From contig NC_092642.1 in the NCBI RefSeq assembly GCF_039555335.1, positions 55,345,776-55,409,775 on the forward strand: a stretch of DNA of 64,000 nucleotides. Reading direction: 5' to 3'. The position numbers were made by a program, and so were the translations under genes. The notes under the pieces were generated by a model. That model made no database searches. It saw only the letters and a list, made by a program, of their open reading frames with translations, and was not told the origin of the DNA. This stretch comes from Amphiura filiformis (lineage: Eukaryota > Echinodermata > Ophiuroidea > Amphilepidida > Amphiuridae). The stretch's first letter is position 1. Each line of letters starts with the position of its first letter. This document shows, piece by piece, positions 45,154 to 57,693 of this stretch.

Positions 45154-46076
45154 TATGGATTTCTTCATAATTAAGCCATCTTTATAGTTTGTAATAAAAC
45201 AATAAATAGCTAATGAGGAAGATGAGGACCATGTTTAATTGTTTTGTCTGCATTTCCACATTTACGCGCAAAATTTTTGCAGCCCCCCCTTCCGCCCTTT
45301 GCTTAACTCTAACACGTCTGAGTACTACAAAATATTACTTGATATATGCGCTGTTTGTGCGTGCATCCCATGTAGTGTGATGATGCAATATCGCCCTAAG
45401 TGATATAGGCATGGTTTCGCTGACCAGCGAAGCCCAAGACCCATGGCAAAGTGTTGCTGAGCGAGTGATTGGCATGTGAGGGGGTCTCTGGTTTTAATCC
45501 CACCCAGAGCAAACAAAATCTTCCTTTGTTTTCTCTCTTTATTCCTTCCTTCTTTCCCTTCCCGTCATCAAAAAGCCCCTAGCGGGTTAGGGTTAAGCTA
45601 CCAAATTGAAAACGGATGTTTGAAAATGTATAAAGCTGCTTTTACATGGAGAGTTAAAATATGTCTAGTCTAGATGAGTTATGAGTGCTGCGTTGAGTCT
45701 GTTTCACATCGGGTCTAGATGAGTTATGAGTGCTGCATTGAGTCTGTTTACAAGGAGTAGTGAAACCCAAGGTTAAAGTTTGGATGAAAGTTCAAAGTAG
45801 ATTAAGGGACAACCATCAGAATTTCCTTTTGTTAAAGTAGAAAATGATTATTAAAGGAAGGTGACCTGATATATTTGGAAAATCAAATTCTTTAAAACTT
45901 GTGTATAACATAAAATGTCATCCCTTTCAAGCACTCATGCAAAAAGAAAATGTAAATGTTTTTTGTAAATGTGACTAATTCCTAATGGAATTACCGACAT
46001 TTATACAGTGTGATATTGGTAGTCTACATTGTTTTTATTAATGATTATCATCATGTAATATATTGATTTCAAGTGA
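45154..46076. other. unassigned, with a weak tRNA-like patch
   Basis: At 45450-45515, GTGTTGCTGAGCGAGTGATT and CTCTGGTTTTAATCCCACCC have the look of box A and box B with a pairable CTCTGG...CCAGAG arm. This may be a SINE head. AGTCTAGATGAGTTATGAGTGC is repeated at 45667 and 45715. Confidence 0.3.
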
Positions 46077-46276
46077 AAGGCCCTATTTTTCTCATAAACA
46101 TATTGAAATTAGAAGTTCCAACTCAGTGTATTTCCGAAGATATCATCAAAAAACTGCCTAATTATTAGTCGCAACTATATGGTATACCATAGTTGAGATT
46201 AATTTGGCAGTTTTTTGATGATTTCTTCGGAAATACACCAAATTTCAATATGTTTATGAAAAAAAATATGAGCTTT
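46077..46276. mobile_element. 200-bp foldback element
   Basis: Arms: TCATAAACATATTGAAATT and GTGTATTTCCGAAGA, ATCATCAAAAAACTGCC on the left (46092-46165) pair with the complement on the right (about 46208-46262). The loop is about 40 bp. Confidence 0.85.
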
Positions 46277-46299
46277 CATCTGATACCAAAATCAGCATT

Positions 46300-48700
46300 T
46301 TGATGAGGTTAAAAGTGGAGGATGAGATTTTCAATCAGGTTACCCACCTTTAAAATACTGTTTACTTTGGGCTGAAATTTTGGCCCAAAAATATCAAAAT
46401 TTTTGAACTTCGTTATTTGGGCGACTTCCGACCTAATAACCACTTTCATGTATCGATCAAGTTTTCTGGAGTATTTTGACACTATTTTTTGATATTCAAA
46501 AATTTTAGCCAAAAATGTCACAAATTTGAAATTCAGTTATTTTGGGTGAATTTTGACCCATATCCCACTTTTATGTATCGGTCAAGTGTTCTTGAGTATA
46601 TTTTTACACATTTTTGGACATTCAAAATTTCAAAATTTTTGAACTTGTCATTTGTGTGAATTTCGACCTATATCCCACTTTTATGTATCGATCAAGTGTT
46701 GGACATTCAAAATTTTGAGGTCGAAATTTGGCCAAATAACGAAGAAACAAAATTTTGAAATTTTTGGCCACATTTTTTGAATACCTAAAAATGGTGTCAA
46801 AAGATTGTAGTAGACTTAAACTATACATAAGAGTTGTTTTTAGGGCAAAATTTGGCCAAATAACGAAGATACAAAATTTTAGCCAAAAATTTCAAATTTC
46901 AAAATTCTTGAACTTTGTTATTTGGGCGAATTCCAACCTAATAACAACTTTCATGTATCGATCAAGTGTTCTAGAGTATTTTTGACACCATTTTGGACAT
47001 TCAAAAATTTTAGCCAAAAATTTCAACATTTTTGAACTTCCTTATTTGGGCGAATTCCGACCTAATAACCACTTTCATGTATCGATCAAGTGTTCTGGAG
47101 TATTTTGACACTATTTTTGGATATTCAAAAATTTTGGCCAAAAATGTCAAAAATTTGAACTTTGTTATTTTGGGTGAATTTCGACCTATATATCCCACTT
47201 TAATATATCGGGCAAAATTTGGCCAAATAACGAAGATACAAAATTTTAGCCAAAAATTTCAAAATTCTTGAACTTTGTTATTTGGGCGAATTCCAACCTA
47301 ATAACAACTTTCATGTATCGATCAAGTGTTCTAGAGTATTTTGACACCATTTTTGGACATTCAAAAATTTTAGCCAAAAATTTCAACATTTTTGAACTTC
47401 CTTATTTGGGCGAATTCCGACCTAATAACCACTTTCATGTATCGATCAAGTTTTCTGGAGTATTTTGACACTATTTTTTGATATTCAAAAATTTTAGCCA
47501 AAAATGTCACAAATTTGAAATTCAGTTATTTTGGGTGAATTTTGACCTATATCCCACTTTTATGTATCGGTCAAGTGTTCTTGAGTATATTTTTACACAT
47601 TTTTGGACATTCAAAATTTCAAAATTTTTGAACTTGTCATTTGGGTGAATTTCGACCTATATCCCACTTTTATGTATCGATCAAGTGTTGGACATTCAAA
47701 AATTTTGAGGTCGAAATTTGGCCAAATAACGAAGAAACAAAATTTTGAAATTTTTGGCCACATTTTTTGAATGCCTAAAAATGGTGTCAAAAGATTGTAG
47801 TAGACTTAAACTATACATAAGAGTTGTTTTTAGGGCAAAATTTGGCCAAATAACGAAGATACAAAATTTTAGCCAAAAATGTCAAAATTCTTGAACTTTG
47901 TTATTTGGGCGAATTCCAACCTAATAACAACTTTCATGTATCGATCAAGTGTTCTAGAGTATTTTTGACACCATTTTTGGACATTCAAAAATTTTAGCCA
48001 AAAATTTCAACATTTTTGAACTTCCTTATTTGGGCGAATTCCGACCTAATAACCACTTTCATGTATCGATCAAGTGTTCTGGAGTATTTTGACACTATTT
48101 TTGGATATTCAAAAATTTTGGCCAAAAATGTCAAAAATTTGAACTTTGTTATTTTGGGTGAATTTCGACCTATATATCCCACTTTAATATATCGGTCAAG
48201 TGTTCTCGAGTATATTTTTTACACATTTTTGGGCATTGAAAAATTTTAGTCAGAAATTTCAATATTTTTGAACTTCGTTATTTGGGTGAATTTCGACCTA
48301 TATCCCACTTTTATGTATCCGTCAAGTGTTCTCGAGTATTTTTAAAAATTTTTGGACATTCAATAATTTTAGCCAAAAATTTCAAAATTTTTGAACTTTG
48401 TTATTTGGAAGAATTTCGACCCAATAACCAATTTTATGTATCGGTGAAGTAGAGTATTTTGACACCATTGTTGGACATTCAAAAAAATTTGAGGTCGAAA
48501 TTTGGCCAAATAAAGAAGATACAAAATTTTGAAATTTTTGGCCAAATTTTTTGAATGCCCAAAAATGGTGCCAAAAGATTGTAGAAGACTTATACATAGG
48601 AGTTGTTTTTAGGTCAAAATTTGGGCAAATAACAAAGATACAAAATTTTGAATATTTTGGATGTCCAAAAATCAAGTAGTGTCAAAAACTTTAGAAGACT
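46300..48700. repeat. higher-order tandem repeat, 110-126-bp units, 984-993-bp period
   Basis: Basic units share CATGTATCGATCAAGTGTTC, GTTATTTGGGCGAATTCC and CAAAAATTTTAGCCAAAAAT. About eight units form a block that is repeated. The 189 bases at 47010-47198 recur at 47994-48182 with identical translation (offset 984), and TGGTGTCAAAAGATTGTAG recurs at about 46791 and 47784 (offset 993). Some units are inverted (GGCCAAATAACGAAGATAC), so the array also folds back. Open frames within it are repeat artefacts. Confidence 0.95.
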
Positions 48701-49429
48701 GACTGTACAAAATGAGTTGTTTTTAGGTCAAAATTAATCAAAATAGCGAATTTCAAATTTCTCGAGCCAACTTCTCCACGCTGCATTTAGCAAGTAGGCA
48801 TATCCACTTCTTGTATGTAAGGTCTAAATAAGATCATTGTCTGTATTTTACTCTACATTATATAATAAAGTAACTTGATTGTTCTATGAACATGCATATG
48901 GGATATGAGTACTCATTTAGAGGTCATGTCTTTCAAATTCAATGATTTAAATAACTGAGAAATATCTAATTCATCCTTACTTTTTTCTAAATTGACTAAC
49001 ATGCTATGTTTGCCATAATATTACTACTGTGGTATATGCCATGTCCAGGGTGTGATTGAAAGCTCGTGAAATATCCTGAAAGTAGTAGAAAAACTTGAAA
49101 AACAGTGTGAAATTGGGCTAAAATACCCCAAAATGGGCTGAAAATGAATCAGAACAATTGTGTAAATTTTGGCCATAAAAAATCCTGAAATCAGGTAAAA
49201 TCCAGAAGAACAAACACATGTATGTCCTAGCTACTCTCTTATTCTTGGGCACATAATCAGATTAGCTAGCTTGGAGGCTTGCCTTCAACCAACCAACCCT
49301 AATTTTTCTATTTACTGTGCAAAAGAATACGGACCCTATTTTTGGAAATTCCTGAAAAACTTCCCTCAAACTTGGTGGGTAGGTGCGACTTGGTCCAAGC
49401 CAGAGCAAGTTTGCATTTGTTAGGTTGTC
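48701..49429. other. non-coding stretch, nothing recognised
   Basis: No frame or repeat of note. Confidence 0.4.
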
Positions 49430-49790
49430 CAAGTCAAATCAAATTTAAAGTTGCTCAGATTGGGCTGTAACTTTGGGGAACTGCATAGATCATCCGAGGT
49501 CAAAGGTCAGGTTAAATTTATAGTTGCTCCGATCGACCTGTAACTCAGGTAAAATGACCCCAACACTTGGGGAAACTGCAAAGGTCATCTGAGGTCAAAT
49601 GTCAGGTCAAATTTTAAGTAGCTCCTATTAGCCTTAACTCGGGGGTGGGGGGGGGGGGATCCCTGACACTTGGGGAGTATCCAAGGTCAAAGATCAGGTC
49701 TGCTCCGATTGGGCTGTAACTTGAGAAAATTGATACCTGATACTTGGGGAGTATGAAACCGCAAAGGTCATCGGAGGTAATTTAGTACGA
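49430..49790 (+). repeat. tandem repeat of about 105 bp with GAGGTCAAAGGTCA
   Basis: Three to four diverged units with GGGCTGTAACT, CCCTGACACTTGGGGAGTAT and CGCAAAGGTCATC.GAGGTCA. Includes GAGGTCAAAGGTCA at 49496-49509. The same family recurs at 59215-59410. Confidence 0.85.
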
Positions 49791-51647
49791 CGTCCATTGA
49801 GTGACCTCGGCGATTTATTAGCTATGATGGCGCCCTTCACATTTTTAAATTTTTTAAATTTTACTGTCGCAAATTTTATAATGCACCAAGGCACAAACAC
49901 AGTGAATTCCTTTCAAAATCGGAAGACCTGTTACAAAACTGCTTACCTATATTGTGAAATATCATTCCAATGCTTGTCTTAAATGTATTCAGGAGGAATT
50001 TCGAGATGATTATATCGGAAAAAATCGCCGTGTTTTGGCTGCAAGTCATGTCATGAAATCACTAAAATCTGGATGTTCGTGGCGTTAATAATTTTTTTTT
50101 AAATATTTCCCGTATTTGCTCAAAAATTTGAAGTAAATCCAGAGGTAGCCACTGTCATAATAAACACTATAATGAAGTTTCCAAGTACTCTCCAGGGATA
50201 AGACAGCCATAAATCATATCAACGTGCGAAGATTAAGCAGTGCAAAATTCGGAAACCCGTGCGCCAGACGGAGATTCGCGGAAGTTTGAGTTCCGGCTCA
50301 GCCTCTATGACCTTGGTCACGCATCCCCATCTTAAATGTTCCAATAAATTCAAATTCTCACTTACGTTCATAAAGAAATGATAGAATTAAATATTTTTAC
50401 TGAAAAATATTTATTTTTTTTATTTTTACCTATCAAAATCATTGTTTATTTCACATTTTCGTAAATAACTTAAAACAGTCAAATCAGCGAGGTCGGCTAC
50501 GTCACGGGGAATCCCGATTCAGGATTCCCAAACTATGTAAATAAACAAAACGTATCCCGAGCAGAAATGTTAGATTTGAAGTATTTATTTATTATGAAGA
50601 GACTTCTAAATTACAGTTTAGTGAATTTCCCGCGAATGCTGTTTTCAATATCCGCGCAAATTAAAATTCCTCGTTTTCACTATTAACTCAAATATGCCTA
50701 TCAGATGACATTCACAGGTACGGATGCTGAACAGGCTTTGATGAGTAGCAGCATTTAGTAGAAGTGATAATAGGCCTATCATGCCAAAAGCCCCTTCATA
50801 ACGAGTACCCACTATTTCTATGAAGGACAGATATGAACCCACTTGGGGAATAGCTGGGAGGGAAGCATATTGGACTCGGGGGGGGGATGGTACTTGATGA
50901 ACCCGGGCAAGTAATGATATAAAATTGGATCGATTGAGCCCATATCTATTGGTAGAGCTATGGTCGAGTACAATATTTTAAAAATCATAGCAAGACCAAT
51001 AAATATTGGGCGTAAAGCATCTAATTTTATCATTATTATGTTTTGGCTCCGATATTTTCACACACTTGGATTCATCAAAACATGAGTCCGATCGGATCCT
51101 AAAATTTGGTGGCCTTTTTTTACAGTGATTTTGAATTTGGATGATCAACATGTCATTATACTTTTGCTGGATACAGACTCGCTGGACTCCGGTTGTACTA
51201 TAGTTTTGGGACTCTGCACCGACTTGGACTGGATTGCAGATACAAGAATACACAAATGGCCTGTGTTTGCTCGGATGAGATTGAGATGGACTCTGTGGCA
51301 CAGTCTTATAGGGGCGTGGCATGCCCCTCCTCATTGGAATCAAAATTTGACAAATTCTATTTAAAAATAGTGCCCCCCCTCAATCATATCCAGCGAGTCC
51401 CAAGGCCTGGAATGAGCCCTCACCAAAAACAATTTGATGACTCACTTTTGGTTCATACATAGGTTAAAAAAGTCCCGTCTCAAAGCGCCCATGCAAATTT
51501 TGTTTTTCTTAGCACGTCCATTTCGGTTGAATGACAAAATAATTTTTGTTTCCTTTTTTTATAGTTTTTGCCGTTTTTCTTTGTGTAAAAGAACCTAAAT
51601 TTTATGCTGTGTACTTTTAAGTAAAAAGAACACTAGCAAATGACATA
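49791..51647. other. non-coding stretch, nothing recognised
   Basis: Short overlapping frames on both strands at 50978-51462 are not protein-like. No paired ends or shared repeats were found. Confidence 0.35.
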
Positions 51648-52045
51648 TTAGGCCAAATAAAAAAATAAACATGTTTCACGTCCCCTCCCGCTTCCTTTTT
51701 AGAGGTTTCCTCAAATATGTTTTTATTTTTTGAAATTCAGTTATAACTTTTCAAAAAATATGTCTAGGAAGTTGGGATGCTTTCTATAGCCTTGTTAAGA
51801 TACAAGAAACACTTTAGGAAGGTTTTGTGATCATTAGAGGGGTGTAACTCTCAGAACAACAAATAAAAAGGGCCTCCTCCTTTTTCCAGGCATTTATTGT
51901 ATACGCTAAAACAGCTCTAAGTACAATGAAGTATGGGTATTTACACCAATTTTGCGATAAAAAATAGAAAATAAAAAGCCCCCTCTTCCTCCTTTTTTTC
52001 GAAAACCCGGACGTGAAACATGTTTTATTTTTTTACTTGGCCTTA
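51648..52045. mobile_element. 398-bp foldback MITE (AACATGTTTCACGTCC ends)
   Basis: Left TTAGGCCAAATAAAAAAAT and AACATGTTTCACGTCC; right GGACGTGAAACATGTTT and ATTTTTTTACTTGGCCTTAA. Inverted ends of about 38 bp bounded by TTA. The interior has CCTCTTCCTCC and its rough complement. Confidence 0.88.
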
Positions 52046-52589
52046 ATTAATTCAAATTTTTTTTTTAAATCTTTAAAAAAAAATCTTAAAAAAACAACCG
52101 CTTTCGTGTTTTGAACTGCCAATTGCTTTGAGACATAGCTTTTTTTTTTATAGTTTAGCCTCATCAGGACATTTGCTGGATCGAATTACATCTCCTGCTC
52201 TTGGTCAATCACAACTACAGCTAACAAAACACACATTGGTTCAAATATTTTCTAATCACATTTTATTTTGTATCAAACAGAAATTTGTCACAAATTTCTT
52301 AACAACTATATGAGTTCTTCACAGCCATTTTATTTACCACAACATGGGTCAGTCACCTACATTAAACATTACACTTATCACTTAAAATTCACTCTATCAT
52401 GACAGTTTATGTCATTTGAATTCAAGTAGCACATTTTCAAAAATACAAATGTATTTTGGGTTTTAGCATGTCTCCATTTGATGACTAATACCATTCCAAT
52501 TCTTTGAGGTAATTGTATCATTCATATCAATGGTTCATGCTCTTGACCACCCGCTATGCCAGGGACATGTTCTTATACATTTACATTTC
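52046..52589. other. non-coding stretch, nothing recognised
   Basis: A/T-rich with homopolymer runs at its start (52050-52095). Confidence 0.4.
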
Positions 52590-52985
52590 ACTTTGTATTA
52601 ACAATACATTACAATTCTTTGCATTTGCATAATACACAAGCCATTCACCATTTTAATACCACCATGCACCACATTGTAAACAAACAGTCTGTACGACATA
52701 ACAGCACAAATTCAAGTACCATTACTGAAGATGACGGTATCATAAATCGTCATATCATCTACAAACCATTCACCATTTTTCATACCACCATGCACCATTA
52801 TGCACCACATTGTATCAACAAAAGTTTGTAATACAAAAAAAGCACAAATTCAAGTACCATATCTGAAGATAAGGGTTACACAAGTCATCATTATTTATGT
52901 AACAATACATTTCAATTCTTTAGATTGCATACACATGCCATTTAATACCACAATTATGCACCACATATAAAACAAACACTTTTTC
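52590..52985 (+). repeat. tandem repeat of about 160 bp, 2.5 copies
   Basis: Units share CAATACATTACAATTCTTT, GCCATTCACCATTTT, ACCACCATGCACCA and AGCACAAATTCAAGTACCAT (about 52703 and 52840). The 91-codon frame across it is repeat-derived. Confidence 0.8.
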
Positions 52986-53027
52986 TGAAATGAGTCTTCA
53001 TTGTCATACCCTCCATGTACACCTATC

Positions 53028-53235
53028 CAATTCACATTTTTGGTAAATCCCATAAGCCTTTGCATGTAGACCTGAGATGTGGTCCTTTGACACCACGCCA
53101 ATGTGTACATCATTTAGCGACATCGTTACTGTGCATTTGAAAGCCATGAAGTGCGCAGTAACAATGTGTACATCGGCATGACAACATCAGAGGTCTACCC
53201 ACAAAGGCTTATGGTATTTCCCGAAAGGTGAATTG
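53028..53235. mobile_element. 208-bp foldback MITE
   Basis: CAATTCACATTTTTGGTAAAT and CCCATAAGCCTTTGC, TAGACCT on the left pair with GGTCTACCCACAAAGGCTTA and GGTATTTCCCGAAAGGTG on the right. Inner GCATTTGAA and GTAACAATGTGTACATC also pair with left-arm sequence. Confidence 0.88.
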
Positions 53236-53800
53236 TGTCTTACCCCCTCTCCATTTCTATATTACCCTTCTCCATTTCTATCTTACAATCCATTTCCATT
53301 GATTACTGTCTTACCATCCCTCCCCATTCCTGTCGTACCATCCCTGTCGTTCCATCCCTACCCATCCCTGTCGTACCATCCCTACCCATTCCTGTCACAC
53401 CATCCCTCCCCATTCCTGTCGTACCATCCCTACCCATCCCTGTCGTACCATCCCTACCCATTCCTGTCACACCATCCCTCCCCATTCCTATCGTACCATC
53501 CCTGTCGTACCATCCCTACCCATTCCTGTCACACCATCCCTCCCCATTCCTGTCGTACCATCCCTGTCGTACCATCCCTACCCATTCCTGTCGTACCATC
53601 CCTGTCGTACCATCCCTACCCATTCCTGTCACACCATCCCTCCCCATTCCTGTTGCAGCATCCCTCCCCATTCGTCGTACCATTCCTCACTATTTTCCTG
53701 TCTTACCATCCCTACCCATTGATCCCCCTCTAGTCTTACCATTCCTTCCCATTCCTGTTTTACCATCCCACCCCTCTCCATTTCTAAATTACTCCTTGCT
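53236..53800 (+). repeat. minisatellite, 24-bp units, C-rich
   Basis: About twenty units of CATCCCTACCCATTCCTGTC and variants. The unit length is a multiple of three, so two plus-strand frames (53233-53733 and 53235-53885) and one minus-strand frame stay open. These predicted repetitive proteins are not supported as genes. Confidence 0.95.
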
Positions 53801-54338
53801 CTCATTTAGATATTTAGGGATTTGTAATTTGATGAAACCACAATTTGGTGTAAACATTGTATTGTATTCCAGCACTTCAAATTGATTAAAAAAAATTCTT
53901 ATATGGAATGGATTTTGGATTCTGAAATTTAAAAAAATGCATTTGCCTAAAGAAATTAGCTATATACATGTATAATAAGGTATTAAATTAATTTTGTTTA
54001 ATGAATTTCTGAAATAAATCAAACCAAAAATTGAGAGCTTTCAAATCATATAACTTAATTTGGCACGTATGATTCTTTATGATTTGTTAGTGTAAATTAT
54101 ATATTAGTAATAACAAGACTAATGTGCAAGTGAAATTAATTCTAATAATATATAAAACAATAGATCTGAAAAGTTTTTATACAGTGGAAACTTGTTAACA
54201 CACTCTTAACCAAAATGTCTGATAACAGTGATTTTAGAGTCTCAAGTTTATAAATAAACTCATGATGCCACAAACTTAATTCATTAGCCCCAGCAATTTC
54301 GTGTTAACAAGTTTCCTGTATTTTGCAACATAAATTAC
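53801..54338. other. AT-rich stretch, nothing recognised
   Basis: No open frame or paired ends. Confidence 0.4.
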
Positions 54339-54769
54339 CGTACTGACGCGAGTATAGTCCCACCTTGAGTAAAGTCCCACCCCAAAGTTTCAAAAAATTC
54401 TGAGAAATATTTTCGGTTTTGGAGTGTACCTGGACCTGGAGCTAAATGTTAGGATCATTCATGGTTGATTAAAAAAAAAATTTAGGCCTATATGTTTTGA
54501 ATAAATTTGTACTCATGTCATACTCTATTATGAATTCAAAATGCATTGAATTTGTATACAAATTTATTCAAAACACATAGGCCTACAATTAAAAATTGTA
54601 AATTTTAAATTTTTTTTTTTAGTCAACCATTAATGATCTTACCATTTAGGTTTAGGTCCAGGGACACTCAAAACCAAAAAAAAAATAAAAATCGAAATTG
54701 AGTATAGTCCCACCCCAATTTTGAAAAATGTTCACCCCAAAGCGGGGTGGGACTATACCAGTCAGTACG
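54339..54769. mobile_element. 431-bp foldback MITE (CGTACTGAC ends)
   Basis: Starts CGTACTGACGCGAGTATAGT and ends ACTATACCAGTCAGTACG. Inner arms also pair (ATAGGCCTA with AATAAATTTGTA; GGACCTGGA with TCCAGGGACA). Almost the whole element is an imperfect palindrome centred near 54540. Confidence 0.9.
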
Positions 54770-55044
54770 ATATATAATCTCATAAAGTACATTATACACA
54801 AAAATAATAATAAATATTTGTAATTATCACTAAATAAATTTTGAAAGACAAACAATAAATTTAACAATTACTTTTTATTTGACAAGTCGGTTTACCCATT
54901 GGTTGTTGGCGCGGCGCATAGTAGACGACCTTGTCAAGTTGTCCCTTCTACGTGATCGCAATTCACCAGTGCGTATCTGCATTTCCTGGACTGCGAAACT
55001 AAAAAAAAATTAACTTTAGACTCATATTCCTTGATCATGATATA

Positions 55045-55385
55045 TTTGTATCCAGCTTCACACCATTGGTGATTGGTTGCAAACATCTCACTAGTGTGGC
55101 AGCTATTTTCCAATCACTGGTTAGTATAATAAGGTGGCATAGTTGTATCTCAAGCTTCACATCACTTTATTGGTTGCAAGCATTGGGCATAGTTTATACC
55201 ATTGTGAATCAAATAAAAAAGGTGGCACATTTGATCCAGCTTCACACCACACGTCATTGGTTGCAAGCATTGGTCATCATGCCACCGTAAATCAAATCAA
55301 TAAAAGGAAGGCAGTATTCCTCCAGCTTCACAACATGAGTTTCCACGAATGTGTAGGTTGTAAGCATGGCACTATGCCTTAAATT
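55045..55385 (+). repeat. tandem repeat of about 88 bp, nearly four copies
   Basis: Units start CCAGCTTCACACCA and share ATTGGTTGCAAGCATTGG and AATCAAATAAAAAAGGTGGCA. Small indels break any frame. Confidence 0.85.
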
Positions 55386-55555
55386 GTGTTGAGTCAAATG
55401 AACTCCATATGTACAAACCTTTCCATCTGCAAGACAAAAACAAAACAGAGATAGATGGTTAATATAGTACCTTGCACCTTTTATTTTTTAACAGTGATAC
55501 ATTTTTCTCCATGCATACCAACTTCCCAGTTTGTTTCTTGTGGGGCTTCCACAAA

Positions 55556-55831
55556 TCAATGCTTATTTGGCTTCTTTTGCTTAGGTTTGGGCTCACCACT
55601 TGATTCAAATTCTTGATTAGACAAGTGAATTTTGCACCTAGTACAAACACAATCAGTTGGCCCAATTCCCCTTTTGGTCAAGTTATTCACAAGTCTGGTA
55701 TGATGTGGCAGGCCATCACTTTGAATAATGTGCCAGTACTTTGATGGGAGGTTTTGTTTATGGCACACTGCACATGGTCCACGACCAGAAATGGTCGGGT
55801 GGCTTTTGTCACAGGAAGATTTTGGTGCCAT
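55556..55831 (-). CDS. small zinc-finger-like protein or first exon, unknown family
   Basis: A 91-codon frame on the minus strand begins with ATG at 55829-55831, the first in frame. It holds two cysteine pairs that could bind zinc: CAVC (residues 20-23) and CVCTRC (61-66), with histidines at 24, 34, 43, 44 and 69 and a conserved-looking WHII between. The tail is lysine/proline-rich (KPKQKKPNK) and may be unstructured or basic. A donor-like GTG|GTGAGC lies near residue 79, so the true protein may splice on. No homologue is recognised; it could also belong to a transposable element. It is not in a repeat I can identify, which favours a real exon over chance. Confidence 0.4.
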   Translation of the reverse strand: MAPKSSCDKSHPTISGRGPCAVCHKQNLPSKYWHIIQSDGLPHHTRLVNNLTKRGIGPTDCVCTRCKIHLSNQEFESSGEPKPKQKKPNKH

Positions 55832-56968
55832 GATTTAAAGGGAATTTAAATTGAAACAGCTGTGCATTAGTAGAAGTCTTGACCTACAATTTACCTTACA
55901 ATATTTACATTACCTTACTTTACATACTTACCTTACACAAATTACATTACAATATTACAAATTACATTACAATATTATACTTGCTTGAAAAGTTTTCAGT
56001 ATTATATGGACTTGCGCAATATAACAAAACACAATTTAATGCAGTTTTATATTTTAAATTTCAACAGCTGAAGAAAGCAAGTTGCTGTTGCAATGTTGGT
56101 GTGAATCAATTATCAGGACAGAATTTTGACAGTCAATGTATACATGCAGCAAACATTAGAAAAATATATTGCATTGTAAAGTATACATACCTTCTCCGGC
56201 ACTTCTCAGTTGGGCACACCCGTTATTCAACAACAGTTCCTCTGAAGTCTGAAAGCATAATGCAACAAATAAATTAATCAGGCACAATCAGGAACAGCAT
56301 TTTCTACAGTACAGCTCCTCTTCAGTTGCATTTGCAAGAGTGATTTATAGCTCCTCTTGATGACTTGTTAAATTCATAACATTTGGCTACATACATCAGG
56401 CATGAGACTGCACTTTCCTAAAAACAAACTGACAATGCGTGTGAAATTGGGCAAAAAGTACCAAAAACAGGCCTAAATTTAATAAAGTTACAGAATTAAT
56501 ATTTTATTGAAAGACTAGTCTTAAATTGATAATCTAACAAGTATCCAGATTAGTCAAAATTGACAAATCTCCCTAATGGAAAAAGAATTATTTAATAGGT
56601 GGGGAATTTTAAAAACTGAAGACTGTCTAAAAAAAAAAAAAAGGGATAATCGACCGACCGACCCAAATTTCAATTTTTCCCACTTGAGGGCAACACAACA
56701 AAAAAATGTTTTGCCTAATAAAGAAGTTGAGCTGCGGGCGCCCGAAATTGTCGAGTGCAATGGCGTCCCAGTTAAATACAATGAAGGCTGACGACACAAA
56801 TAACCATTACGTCATTGCACTTACACAATTTTGGCGCGGGAATTTTGAATATCGTGTGTTGATGAGAGCCGACTGTTTTTATTCGTTTTATGGTCAATTT
56901 GAGTTTGTTTTAAATAAAACCATGTGATTCGTGCTTGATAATTGTTTTTGTAACATAGGAATAATGTT
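55832..56968. other. non-coding stretch with A-run and CGACCGACCGACC
   Basis: TTACATTACAATATTACAAA-type short repeats at 55890-55980. A run of A (56630-56642) is followed by GATAATCGACCGACCGACC, which may mark an old element end. The frames at 56576-56927 match no family. Confidence 0.35.
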
Positions 56969-57234
56969 CAGGGTTCCAGCACCTTTTTAAAATTCAAGGA
57001 CTTTCAAGGTCCAAAAGCACGATTTTCAAGGACTTACCACAACACAAAAATCATGATCGCTCTCCATGCGGCACATATTAACAAAGTGACAGCTCCTCCC
57101 CAAATTTTGTCAAAATTATATTTTAAATTCAATTTGCAAGGACTTTCAAGGACTGTGTGCAGTTGTCCCGGACTTTAAAGGCCTTGAAAAGGCGTTTTCA
57201 AATTCAAGGACTTTCAAGGACCGTGGGAGCCCTG
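56969..57234. mobile_element. 266-bp CAGGGTTCC MITE with AATGTT duplication
   Basis: Starts CAGGGTTCCAGCACC and ends CGTGGGAGCCCTG, flanked by AATGTT on both sides (6 bp). TTCAAGGACTTTCAAGGAC is repeated inside near both ends. The ends look hAT-like, but the duplication is 6 rather than 8 bp. Confidence 0.85.
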
Positions 57235-57693
57235 AATGTTATGATTGCCCGAGACTCCCTTTAACTAAAAGTTGTCAAGAAAAAAATTGTTGGCGCAAGA
57301 AACAAAAATTAGGAACGAAATAAAAAATAAAAAAATGTTTGCGTTGGTATGCATCGGTAACCATAACTTGCGTCAGTAGCCATACATACAGTGTACGTTG
57401 ATAACTTGCGCCAGCAAATTGTGTATCAATTTCATCTGATACACGCGACCACAATAGCATTTTAGAATAAAAATGAAGCACACTTGATGCGACGGCAAAG
57501 TAACCAACACGCCCTCTTCAATTAGTCCAACCGAGAAGTTGTTAAACTACATTATTACTGAAGTTCAACAGGAATAAAAGAAATTGTTGCTCCATAAATT
57601 ATAATCATTTTTCATAACAAAATATGATATGAAAACACAGGTGAGCAATGTATGAATATATGGAGAGGTTAAACAGGTTGTAAATTATCAATA
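57235..57693. other. non-coding stretch, nothing recognised
   Basis: No open frame or repeat. Confidence 0.4.

Noticed and set aside
47010..48182. Identical 62-codon frames at two places, suggesting a gene duplication
   Set aside because: Both are within the higher-order tandem repeat; the identity reflects block duplication of non-coding units.
53233..53885. Long proline/serine/histidine-rich open frames (166 and 216 codons)
   Set aside because: They translate a 24-bp minisatellite whose unit length is a multiple of three, so several frames on both strands stay open without selection.
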